DNA of 8,085 bases. It comes from an uncultured bacterium. Its GTDB lineage: Bacteria; Verrucomicrobiota; Lentisphaeria; Victivallales; UBA1829. The notes beneath the pieces were generated by a model, which was given only the letters and a program-made list of their open reading frames with translations, was not told where the DNA came from and made no database searches. The stretch is taken from assembly GCA_900548385.1 (NCBI GenBank), contig URKJ01000073.1, forward strand, positions 1-8,085, read 5' to 3'. Below are positions 1 through 5,341 of the stretch, one piece after another (within the stretch, counting starts at the first letter, position 1; each line of letters begins with the position of its first letter). Position numbers and translations under genes: made by a program.

Positions 1-40
1 AGCTCCGTCTCGTGGGCTCGGAGATGTGTATAAGAGACAG
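1..40. other. Sequencing adapter (Nextera read-2 arm and Tn5 mosaic end)
   Basis: Bases 7-40 match the Illumina Nextera read-2 adapter, ending in the 19-bp Tn5 mosaic end AGATGTGTATAAGAGACAG at 22-40. Bases 1-6 are probably the tail of a sample index. This is library construct, not genome. It cuts off whatever lay upstream of the first gene, including the -35 region of its promoter. Confidence 0.97.
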
Positions 41-44
41 TTCC

Positions 45-59
45 ATTATATTATAAAAT
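45..59 (+). promoter_or_regulatory. AT-rich promoter/operator-like element before the arsR-type gene
   Basis: ATTATATTATAAAAT here matches 13 of 15 positions of AATATTTTATAAAAT at 476-490, before the hydrolase gene. TAAAAT at 54-59 would serve as a -10 box. The matching -35 would fall inside the adapter, so it is lost. ArsR-family repressors commonly bind AT-rich imperfect palindromes overlapping their own promoter. The operator role is inferred from this similarity and position. Confidence 0.4.
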
Positions 60-78
60 GACGGAAGGATGAACTCGC

Positions 79-453
79 ATGGCAAACAATGAAACAAAGG
101 GACTCGCAAACCTTGCAGAAGTGTTCAAGGCACTTGGGCACCCCACACGCCTCTGGATTGCGAAAAATCTGGAGGGGAAGGAACTCTGTGTCTGTGATTT
201 CGTCACCGGAACCGGCGAGGAGTTTTCCTCGATCAGTCAGCATCTGAACGTTTTGAAAAAAGCGCATGTCGTGGAGTGTGACAAGCGCGGCAAGCATGTG
301 TTTTATCGCCTCGCGTACCCTTGCATTCCTTGGATGATTCGCTTGATGGAGGCTCGGGATGAATTTAGCCAGCTCTCTCCGGAAGAGCAAGCCCGCTGCT
401 TGGAGCAGCAACGTTGGCGGCTGATTGATCATCTGATGCAACTGAAAGGTTGA
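79..453 (+). CDS. ArsR/SmtB-family winged-helix transcriptional regulator
   Basis: A 124-residue cytoplasmic DNA-binding repressor of the ArsR/SmtB type. It has the family's opening helix and HPTRL motif (residues 21-25), a helix-turn-helix around 34-62 with SSISQHLNVLKKA as recognition helix, and a beta-wing at about 64-78 (CDKRGKHVFYRL). ELCVCDF at 35-41 places Cys37 and Cys39 in the position of the ArsR alpha-3 metal(loid)-sensing site, and further cysteines occur at 67, 82 and 107. It may therefore sense a metal(loid), or use the cysteines for redox or sulfur sensing. The start is supported by AAGGA at 65-69, nine bases before the ATG. Length is normal for the family. It lies directly upstream of, and codirectional with, the hydrolase, and probably represses the block from the AT-rich elements. 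The ligand cannot be told from sequence. Confidence 0.9.
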   Translation: MANNETKGLANLAEVFKALGHPTRLWIAKNLEGKELCVCDFVTGTGEEFSSISQHLNVLKKAHVVECDKRGKHVFYRLAYPCIPWMIRLMEARDEFSQLSPEEQARCLEQQRWRLIDHLMQLKG

Positions 454-463
454 TTTTTTTTTT
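439..463 (+). terminator. Weak terminator-like hairpin with T10 run
   Basis: A four-base-pair stem (CAAC/GTTG, 439-442 with 449-452) overlaps the arsR-type stop codon and is followed by ten T residues at 454-463. The T-run is striking but the stem is too short for an efficient intrinsic terminator. It may act as an attenuator between the regulator and the hydrolase, or may simply be AT-rich promoter DNA. Confidence 0.25.
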
Positions 464-491
464 GCATAACAATTCAATATTTTATAAAATA
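462..491 (+). promoter_or_regulatory. Promoter and 14-bp palindromic operator before the MBL hydrolase
   Basis: TTGCAT at 462-467 and TAAAAT at 485-490 are separated by 17 bases, a reasonable sigma-70-type layout. Over the -10 lies a perfect 14-bp palindrome, TATTTTATAAAATA (478-491), closely related to the element before the arsR-type gene. A palindrome covering the -10 suits repression by the neighbouring ArsR-family protein. Promoter and operator roles are inferred. Confidence 0.5.
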
Positions 492-513
492 GCAAAATAA
501 CTAGGAGGGCAAT

Positions 514-1296
514 ATGAAATTCCAACAAATCAGAAGTGCGACAGCAATCGTCACCTATGGCGGAGTTCGTTTTTTAGTTGATCCGTGGCTGGCTCCGAAA
601 GATGCCTGTCCGCCGATTCCGGGTTCTCCGCACCCGGAGTTGCGTTGTCCGATCCACGAATTGCCGATGCCGCTGGAAAAGATCATAGAGGTCGATGCCG
701 TGATTGCAACCCATCTGCATTTCGACCATTTCGATGAAACAGCAATCCGCATTCTGCCGAAAACTTTGCCTGTTTTCGTACAGGATGAAATAGATGCGGA
801 AACGTTGCGCGGTCACGGTTTTCAGGATATCCGCATTCTGAAATTCGGCGGTGTGGAATTCAACGGCGTACAGCTCTTCAAAACCGGCTGTCACCACGGA
901 ATTCCCGGCAGAGCGGAGAATGTATATGAAACTTTCAACATACGCGGCGAAGCCTGCGGTGTCGTCTTCCGGCATCCGGAGGAGAGAACGCTGTATCTCG
1001 TCGGCGACACCATCTGGTGCGATTATGTTGATGAGGCAATCCGGCAGCATCATCCGGCTGTAATCGTAGTCAACGCTGCCGAAGCGACGATAGAGGCGTG
1101 CGGACGGATTATTATGGGATTGAACGATATCGGTGAGATTCTGAAGGTGGCGCCGGATGCTGTTGCTATTGCCAGCCATATGGACAACGTCGGTCACGAA
1201 ATGCTCTGGAGAAAAGACATCCGCAAGTTTGTAGAAGAAAATTCGCTGGAATCGCGTGTGCTTGTTCCGGAGGATGGTGAAATCTGCGAATTTTGA
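514..1296 (+). CDS. Metallo-beta-lactamase-fold hydrolase, UlaG-like
   Basis: A 260-residue soluble metallo-hydrolase. It shows the MBL metal signature THLHFDHFD with His67, His69, Asp71 and His72. Later probable ligands are His127/His128, Asp165 in LVGDTIW and His222 in ASHMDN. The N-terminal strand pair (ATAIVTYGGVRFLVDPWLAP) with its DPW motif resembles UlaG-like members, the group containing L-ascorbate-6-phosphate lactonase. No signal peptide or membrane segment is visible, so it should be cytoplasmic with a dinuclear metal centre. The substrate is not identifiable. The start is fixed by a strong AGGAGGG at 503-509. It follows the arsR-type gene and precedes the SnoaL-fold gene by 57 bases, ending in tandem stop codons. 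It is probably controlled by the palindrome at 478-491. Confidence 0.87.
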   Translation: MKFQQIRSATAIVTYGGVRFLVDPWLAPKDACPPIPGSPHPELRCPIHELPMPLEKIIEVDAVIATHLHFDHFDETAIRILPKTLPVFVQDEIDAETLRGHGFQDIRILKFGGVEFNGVQLFKTGCHHGIPGRAENVYETFNIRGEACGVVFRHPEERTLYLVGDTIWCDYVDEAIRQHHPAVIVVNAAEATIEACGRIIMGLNDIGEILKVAPDAVAIASHMDNVGHEMLWRKDIRKFVEENSLESRVLVPEDGEICEF

Positions 1297-1323
1297 TGAC
1301 AGTACAAAAATAAACCATAAGCA

Positions 1324-1340
1324 GCCGGAATCTTTCCGGC
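1324..1340 (+). promoter_or_regulatory. Hairpin adjoining the SnoaL-like gene's ribosome binding site
   Basis: GCCGGAA (1324-1330) and TTCCGGC (1334-1340) form a perfect 7-bp stem with a 3-base loop. GGAAAG (1341-1346), the likely Shine-Dalgarno sequence of the next gene, begins at the next base. No T-run follows, so it is unlikely to be a terminator. It could stabilise mRNA or modulate initiation. Confidence 0.35.
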
Positions 1341-1353
1341 GGAAAGAAAAAAG

Positions 1354-1797
1354 ATGAATCCAAACAACAATATTGGCAGTCTCGAACAGAATAAAGAGGT
1401 CGCCCGGAAATTCTATGAACTGATCGGCTCACGCAAATATGATGACGCTGCAAAATTGTGCCATCCGGAGTTTGTTTACATTCCACAGATTGGACGGGAA
1501 TTGAAGGGCGCACAGGCTTTCATCGCCATTGAAAGCGCCAATATGGACCCTTTTGGTGAGTTCAATGTGAAAAATGAATTCATGATAGCCGAGAATGACC
1601 GGGTTGCAGTCTACCTGACATTCGAAGGTGATCTGCAGGGAGATTCCTGGCTTGGCGTACCGGTTTCCAGGAAACATCTGCATATTGATTTCATGTGCAT
1701 GCTCAAATTCAAGGATGGCAAGATCATTGAGAAAAGAGCCAAATATAATATGGTCGATCATTTCAGACAACTGGGAGTGAAAAATTTACCATTGTGA
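1354..1797 (+). CDS. SnoaL-like (NTF2-fold) protein
   Basis: A 147-residue soluble protein of the SnoaL/NTF2 alpha+beta cone fold. The family signs are the opening helical stretch NKEVARKFYELIGSRKYDDAAKLCHPEFVYI (about 13-43), a GREL/KGAQAF loop, and alternating beta strands ending in HIDFMCMLKFKDGKIIEKRAKYNM, typical of the C-terminal sheet of these proteins. The family includes polyketide cyclases, isomerases, dehydratases and non-catalytic ligand binders, so no reaction can be assigned. GGAAAG at 1341-1346 is a moderate ribosome binding site, adjoining a hairpin. Its TGA stop overlaps an ATG (TGATG at 1795-1799) that begins the decarboxylase reading frame, an arrangement typical of translational coupling in an operon. 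The fold assignment is fairly secure and the function is unknown. Confidence 0.75.
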   Translation: MNPNNNIGSLEQNKEVARKFYELIGSRKYDDAAKLCHPEFVYIPQIGRELKGAQAFIAIESANMDPFGEFNVKNEFMIAENDRVAVYLTFEGDLQGDSWLGVPVSRKHLHIDFMCMLKFKDGKIIEKRAKYNMVDHFRQLGVKNLPL

Positions 1798-1962
1798 TGA
1801 GTGGAGAGGCCATCCCGGTTCCGGTCATTACCTTGACCGGGAAACCGGAAAATTACAGTCAGAGGCAATTTTCGGTGACCGGCGCTGCGTTTTGCTTACG
1901 AAACCGCGCTCGGCCGTTCTTGGTGGAACATACTTTTCGGCAGCAGCCTGCCTTCCCGGCTC
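1797..1962 (+). pseudogene. psd: Frameshifted N-terminal part of the phosphatidylserine decarboxylase gene
   Basis: This stretch still encodes the expected decarboxylase N-terminus, spread over three frames. ATG 1797, overlapping the SnoaL stop, opens MSGEAIPVPV. Then HYLDRETGKLQSEAIFGDR is read from 1826 in a second frame. Finally ALRFAYETALGRSWWNILF and onward is read from 1882 in the frame of the intact remainder. Each step needs one missing base, near 1823-1829 and near 1879-1883. Adding two bases makes 1797-2700 an uninterrupted gene of about 301 codons, close to the usual length of related bacterial decarboxylases. No slippery heptamer is visible at either site, so programmed frameshifting is unlikely. 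Either the gene is decaying or the consensus sequence has two single-base deletions. Confidence 0.65.
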
Positions 1963-2700
1963 ATGGGATGGTTTTACGATTCCCGGTATTCCCGGAAAGC
2001 CATTGTCAGACTGGCCCGCACTCCCGATTGCCGTACCCGGGAGGCGGAGAAACATTTGCGGGAGTACCGTTCTTTTAATGATTTTTTTACCCGAAGGTTG
2101 AAGCCGGAATGTCGACTCGTGAACCGGAGACCTGATGTCTTGACCGCTCCGGGGGATGGCCGGCTTCTGGTTTATTCCGGTTTGCGTCCGACAAACGTAA
2201 TTCCGATTAAGGGCGCCAAACGCCGTTTGGCTGACCTGATTCCGGAATTTTCCTGGCCGCAGAAAGTCGCAGTTGCGGTTTTGCGTCTGGCTCCGGTCGA
2301 TTATCACCGGTTTCATTTTCCCTGTGACTGTACACAACAGAAATCGACCGTTGTCATTCCCGGCAAATACCATTCGGTCAACCCGATCGCATTGAAACAT
2401 GCTCCCGATCTTTATGTGGAAAATACCCGGCAAATTACCTTGCTGCATTCGGAATTGTTCGGGGATTTCCTGATGATCGAAGTCGGCGCATTCGGGGTCG
2501 GATCTATTATCCAGACGGCTCGACCGGGCATTCATCGCAAAATGGATGAAAAAGGCTTTTTCAAATTCGGCGGATCGACAATCATCCTGATTTTCCGGTC
2601 AAACGTGATTTCTTTTTCCAAAGACTTGAAAGGAGCATCCCGAAAAAGGATAGAAACATTGGTTCGGTGCGGCACAGAAATTGGAGCAACAGTAAAATAA
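1963..2700 (+). CDS. psd: Phosphatidylserine decarboxylase proenzyme, intact portion
   Basis: This enzyme converts phosphatidylserine to phosphatidylethanolamine at the inner membrane, using a pyruvoyl group made by self-cleavage. The 245-residue open part contains the family core: FNDFFTRRLKP (38-48), APGDGR with the likely catalytic Asp65, LRLAPVDYHRFHFP with His115/His118, HSVNPIAL and VGSIIQT. The cleavage motif FGGST has Gly204-Ser205, where Ser becomes the pyruvoyl end of the alpha chain. ATG 1963 is only the first in-frame Met. It has no Shine-Dalgarno sequence, and homologous sequence (ALRFAYETALG and following) continues upstream to 1882, where frameshifts intervene. If the frameshifts are real, the product would lack its N-terminal membrane-facing segment and may not work. 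No phosphatidylserine synthase gene is nearby. No convincing terminator follows. Confidence 0.88.
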   Translation: MGWFYDSRYSRKAIVRLARTPDCRTREAEKHLREYRSFNDFFTRRLKPECRLVNRRPDVLTAPGDGRLLVYSGLRPTNVIPIKGAKRRLADLIPEFSWPQKVAVAVLRLAPVDYHRFHFPCDCTQQKSTVVIPGKYHSVNPIALKHAPDLYVENTRQITLLHSELFGDFLMIEVGAFGVGSIIQTARPGIHRKMDEKGFFKFGGSTIILIFRSNVISFSKDLKGASRKRIETLVRCGTEIGATVK

Positions 2701-2960
2701 ATATCGAGACTTTAGTCTGATAGAGAATAAAATTGATATAAATAAATGAAAAAGAGTTTTGCGAAATAGCGGATTGAGGGATTGAATTCCTCCCATCCGT
2801 TAGCACAAAGAAGATGGTCGTTTTCAGTGTGGTATTTGAAAAAGCAACAGTCTCTCTTAATTTGCTGCTGCCTTTATACTTACACCATCGACCGGATAAA
2901 TGCACCGGACCCGCTCAAGCTGCAACATGCCGTAGAGTTGTTTCTGTGGAGCTGCCGCCG
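2701..2960. other. Convergent intergenic gap, no gene seen
   Basis: This lies between the 3' ends of the decarboxylase gene and the minus-strand reductase gene. It starts AT-rich (about 2701-2770) and then becomes more mixed. Reading frames entering it have no ribosome binding site and no recognisable family. I see only a very short dyad at 2707-2718 (AGAC/GTCT) and no convincing terminator for either gene. Confidence 0.6.
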
Positions 2961-4205
2961 TTATGATTTTTTCAATTCCGCCGCGATCTGTTTCAGCCGC
3001 GCCGGAATATTGATTTTCTGCGGGCATTTTTTGAGGCAGACGCCGCAGGAGATGCAGGCGGAGGGGCCGCCGTCTTCCGGCAGCGACGCGAGAGTCTTGT
3101 TCAATGCTGCGCGGTCGCCGCTGATCTTATACTGATTATAGGCGGCGAAGACTTTCGGAATCTCCACGCCGACCGGGCACGGGATGCAGTATTCGCAGAC
3201 GGTGCAGGGCACTGAATCCGTTTTGCGGTATGCGGCGAGGGCTGAGTCGAGCGTCATCCGTTCGGTTGCGGTCAGCGGCCGGAACGGCGACATCGTGCGC
3301 AGATTGTCTTCCATGTGCGCCGGGGTGCTCATGCCGCTGAGTACGCAGAGAACATTCGGGAGCGAAGCCGCATACCGGAGCGCCCAGGAGGCGGTGCTGG
3401 CTTTCGGATTGGCGGTTTTCAGGATTTTTGTCGCCGCCGGGTTGAGCGTGGCGAGAGACCCGCCGCGGATCGGTTCCATTACAAGAATCGGAATACCGAG
3501 TTTTGTTACGATCTCGTACTGTTCTTTGGAACGGTAGTTATACCAGTCGAAATAGTTGATCTGAAGGAGGGCGAAATCCCACGGTTTTGCGGCGGCGATC
3601 GTCCGCAGCTGCTCCGGGGAGTCATGGAATGAAAAACCGATCTTGCGGATCTTCCCGGCTTTGCGCATCCGTTCGGCGAATTCAAACAGTTTGAACCGTT
3701 CCACGGTTTTCCAACGGCTTCCGTTTAATGCGTGAAGCAGATAAAAGTCGAAATAATCCGTGTTGCATTTACGGAGCTGCTCCTTGAAGATGCGTTCCGC
3801 ATCGGCTTCGCTTTTGATCGCCCAGATCGGCAGTTTGCTTGCGAGAAGGTAAGAGTCGCGCGGGTATTTCCGCAGAGCTTTGCCGACGAACGCTTCGCTT
3901 TCTCCGCCGTGATACGGCCATGCGGTGTCAAAGTAGTTTGCGCCGGACGCCATTGCCATATCGACCATCTTCTGTGCGGTTGCGTAGTCGATGCCGTTTC
4001 CTTTCCGCGGAAGACGCATCATGCCGAATCCGAGCACGGGGAGGGTGAGAGCGGTGTTTTTGTAGGACCGGCGGGTCACTTTACCGGGATTCGTTTCCGC
4101 CGGAACGGACGCGGGCTTGGCGAGTCCGGCTTGTGCGGCGAGCCGTGAAACGGTCCCGAGCGCGGTGATCGTGAGAGCGCTTTTCAGAAAATCGCGTCTG
4201 TTCAT
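2961..4205 (-). CDS. Tat-exported aldo/keto reductase with C-terminal [4Fe-4S] dicluster domain
   Basis: A 414-residue predicted oxidoreductase of the COG1453-like aldo/keto reductase type. MNRRDFLKSALTITALG is a twin-arginine signal, followed by small residues (AQA/GLA) suitable for cleavage, so the folded, cofactor-loaded protein should be exported to the periplasm. The aldo/keto reductase barrel (about 50-320) keeps the catalytic tetrad: Asp93 and Tyr98 in FDTAWPYHGG, Lys124 in LASKLP and His158 in YLLHALN. The C-terminus has two cysteine sets, C334/337/340/343 and C384/387/390/394 (with CISCGVCLKKCP), fit for two [4Fe-4S] clusters. The start is set by GGAGGAG (plus-strand 4213-4219), seven bases before this ATG and directly preceding the Tat motif; a longer frame beginning at 4283 lacks such support. 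It lies 108 bases downstream of the larC-like gene and has its own likely promoter. The substrate is unknown. Confidence 0.9.
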   Translation of the reverse strand: MNRRDFLKSALTITALGTVSRLAAQAGLAKPASVPAETNPGKVTRRSYKNTALTLPVLGFGMMRLPRKGNGIDYATAQKMVDMAMASGANYFDTAWPYHGGESEAFVGKALRKYPRDSYLLASKLPIWAIKSEADAERIFKEQLRKCNTDYFDFYLLHALNGSRWKTVERFKLFEFAERMRKAGKIRKIGFSFHDSPEQLRTIAAAKPWDFALLQINYFDWYNYRSKEQYEIVTKLGIPILVMEPIRGGSLATLNPAATKILKTANPKASTASWALRYAASLPNVLCVLSGMSTPAHMEDNLRTMSPFRPLTATERMTLDSALAAYRKTDSVPCTVCEYCIPCPVGVEIPKVFAAYNQYKISGDRAALNKTLASLPEDGGPSACISCGVCLKKCPQKINIPARLKQIAAELKKS

Positions 4206-4212
4206 CGTTGTT

Positions 4213-4219
4213 CTCCTCC
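4213..4219 (-). promoter_or_regulatory. Ribosome binding site that sets the reductase start
   Basis: Read on the minus strand this is GGAGGAG, seven bases before ATG 4205-4203. It favours the start that puts the twin-arginine motif at residues 3-4 over an upstream in-frame ATG at 4283. Confidence 0.85.
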
Positions 4220-4254
4220 AGAAATAAAAAGTTACAGCTTTTCCGTTGTGCAGT

Positions 4255-4283
4255 ACAATAATGGATGATTCCGGGAAATGCAA
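4255..4283 (-). promoter_or_regulatory. Candidate promoter of the reductase gene
   Basis: On the minus strand, TTGCAT (plus 4278-4283) is followed after 17 bases by TATTGT (plus 4255-4260) and AC. The same TTGCAT...TTATTGTAC combination occurs before fucI with a 16-base spacer. The match to the sigma-70 consensus is only moderate; the recurrence before a second gene is the main support. The predicted leader is about 40 bases. Confidence 0.45.
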
Positions 4284-4296
4284 ATCGTTTCCCGGA
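4270..4296. repeat. 27-bp inverted repeat over the reductase -35 region
   Basis: TCCGGGAAA (4270-4278) and TTTCCCGGA (4288-4296) are perfect 9-base arms around a 9-base spacer. The repeat overlaps the proposed -35 of the reductase promoter and lies just past the larC stop. No T-run follows on the minus strand, so a regulator-binding site or a processing hairpin fits better than an intrinsic terminator. Confidence 0.5.
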
Positions 4297-4313
4297 GAAA
4301 AGTTTTCCGGTAT

Positions 4314-5078
4314 TTACTCTTCGCGCAGGATCATTGCCCGCAGGAGATTTGCCCGTCCGAAATCGCGTTTGCCCAGTCCGATACCGGTTTTTTCCACGAA
4401 ATACCGGGCAGGGAGCGTTTCGCGTGTACGCAGAGCGGCGGCGATGGCGATTCCCGTCGGCGTCACCATCTCTCCCTGCACGTTGCCGGGACGGAACGGG
4501 ATCCCGTACGTCCGGGCGATGTTCAGAACTGCCGGAACGGGAACGGGGAGATCGCCATGCTGGCAGTGGACAAAGCCGGAGCCTTCGGTCAGTCCGGTGA
4601 CGATGCAGTCCGTGATTCCGAGATCGTCGACGAGAACCGCGGCGGCGACAATGTCCGCGATGGAGTCGATGGCGCCGACTTCGTGGAAATGCACTTCGCC
4701 GATCGGGCAGCCGTGCGCTTTCGCTTCCGCCTCCGCGACAATGCGGAAGATTTTGCGGGCGAGTTCCCGCGCGCCGTCCGTCATTTCTCCCCGGTCGATC
4801 ACTTCGTATACATCCGTCAGATTCCGGTGTTCGTGATGACCATGGTGATGACCGTCATCACCGTGGTTATGGTGATGTTCTTCCAGGATCACGTCGAAAT
4901 CGCAGCCCTCGATGCCGTACGATTTTTTTCGGGAGATCTGCCAGCGGAATCCTTCCAGATGCAGGCTTTCCAGAACCGCCGAGAGTTTTGTTTCACTTGC
5001 GCCGAGATCAAGCAGCGCGGCGACGGTCATGTCTCCGCTGATCCCGCTTGCGCCTTCCAGATAAAGCAGTTTGTTCAT
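4314..5078 (-). CDS. larC: LarC-type nickel-pincer cofactor protein, LarC1 domain only
   Basis: LarC inserts nickel into the pyridinium-3,5-bisthiocarboxylate mononucleotide to make the nickel-pincer nucleotide of lactate racemase LarA and related enzymes; it acts in the cytoplasm. The 254-residue product has the family opening YLEGASGISGDM, a His-rich metal-binding loop at 68-84 (ten His), EVHFHEVGAIDSIADI at 128-143, SGFVHCQHGDLPVPVPA and EMVTPTGIAI. It ends at ANLLRAMILREE, about where LarC1 ends. Full LarC is roughly 400 residues, and the C-terminal LarC2 (CTP-binding) half is missing. The 108 bases downstream encode no LarC2-like sequence in the continuing frame. In Lactiplantibacillus plantarum the two halves are joined by ribosomal frameshifting; nothing comparable is visible here. 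A ribosome site (GGAGGA, plus 5082-5087) supports the start. larA, larB and larE are not in the window. Confidence 0.85.
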   Translation of the reverse strand: MNKLLYLEGASGISGDMTVAALLDLGASETKLSAVLESLHLEGFRWQISRKKSYGIEGCDFDVILEEHHHNHGDDGHHHGHHEHRNLTDVYEVIDRGEMTDGARELARKIFRIVAEAEAKAHGCPIGEVHFHEVGAIDSIADIVAAAVLVDDLGITDCIVTGLTEGSGFVHCQHGDLPVPVPAVLNIARTYGIPFRPGNVQGEMVTPTGIAIAAALRTRETLPARYFVEKTGIGLGKRDFGRANLLRAMILREE

Positions 5079-5116
5079 GTTTCCTCCGTTCTTCCGGTTT
5101 CAGATTATGATTCTTA

Positions 5117-5146
5117 ATAATAGAGTTGACAGTGGCTTTAAGTCAA
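5117..5146 (-). promoter_or_regulatory. Candidate larC promoter with overlapping dyad
   Basis: On the minus strand, TTGACT (plus 5141-5146) and TATTAT (plus 5117-5122) are 18 bases apart, and each matches the sigma-70 consensus at 5 of 6 positions. A dyad TTGAC (5126-5130)/GTCAA (5142-5146) with an 11-base spacer covers the -35 and spacer. It may be a regulator site or may be chance. Confidence 0.55.
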
Positions 5147-5182
5147 TGGAAGTTTCAAAAAAAACGGCGAAATTTTCTTTTA

Positions 5183-5200
5183 TCCGGCGGAAATACCGGA
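5183..5200. repeat. Small inverted repeat in the larC-fucI intergenic region
   Basis: TCCGG (5183-5187) and CCGGA (5196-5200) surround an 8-base loop. Related C-G-rich/AAA-containing strings recur at about 5165-5175, 5196-5206 and 5210-5219. They could be binding sites for a regulator such as the AraC-family protein downstream, but the evidence is slight. Confidence 0.2.
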
Positions 5201-5250
5201 AAAATCATGCCGAAAATCTTCTGTTTTATGAAGAATCCCTGCGAAATCAT

Positions 5251-5280
5251 TTGCATGTTGTCAAGAAACTGTTATTGTAC
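5251..5280 (+). promoter_or_regulatory. Candidate fucI promoter
   Basis: TTGCAT (5251-5256), a 16-base spacer, then TATTGT (5273-5278) and AC. The -10 context TTATTGTAC is identical to that proposed for the minus-strand reductase gene. Transcription would start near 5285 and give a leader of about 57 bases with a good ribosome site, AAGGAG at 5328-5333. Confidence 0.45.
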
Positions 5281-5341
5281 CCATGAAGAATATTTTATGG
5301 AGTGCCAACGCTAAACAACCTTAAAAAAAGGAGCAGACAGT

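Noticed and set aside
574..1197. Minus-strand open frame opposite the MBL hydrolase
   Set aside because: It is antisense to a gene with complete metal-binding motifs, with no start signal and no family resemblance.
1797..1885. Programmed ribosomal frameshifting in the decarboxylase gene
   Set aside because: Two shifts would be needed within about 60 bases, and neither site has a slippery heptamer or an obvious downstream structure.
2782..3135. Plus-strand open frame entering the convergent gap
   Set aside because: No ATG or ribosome site, no recognisable product, and its second half is antisense to the reductase C-terminus.
4270..4296. Intrinsic terminator of larC
   Set aside because: The stem is good but no T-run follows on the minus strand, and the repeat overlaps a likely promoter for the next gene.
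4278..5117. Plus-strand open frame of 279 codons opposite larC
   Set aside because: It is a shadow of the minus-strand larC gene, which has clear family motifs and a good ribosome site.
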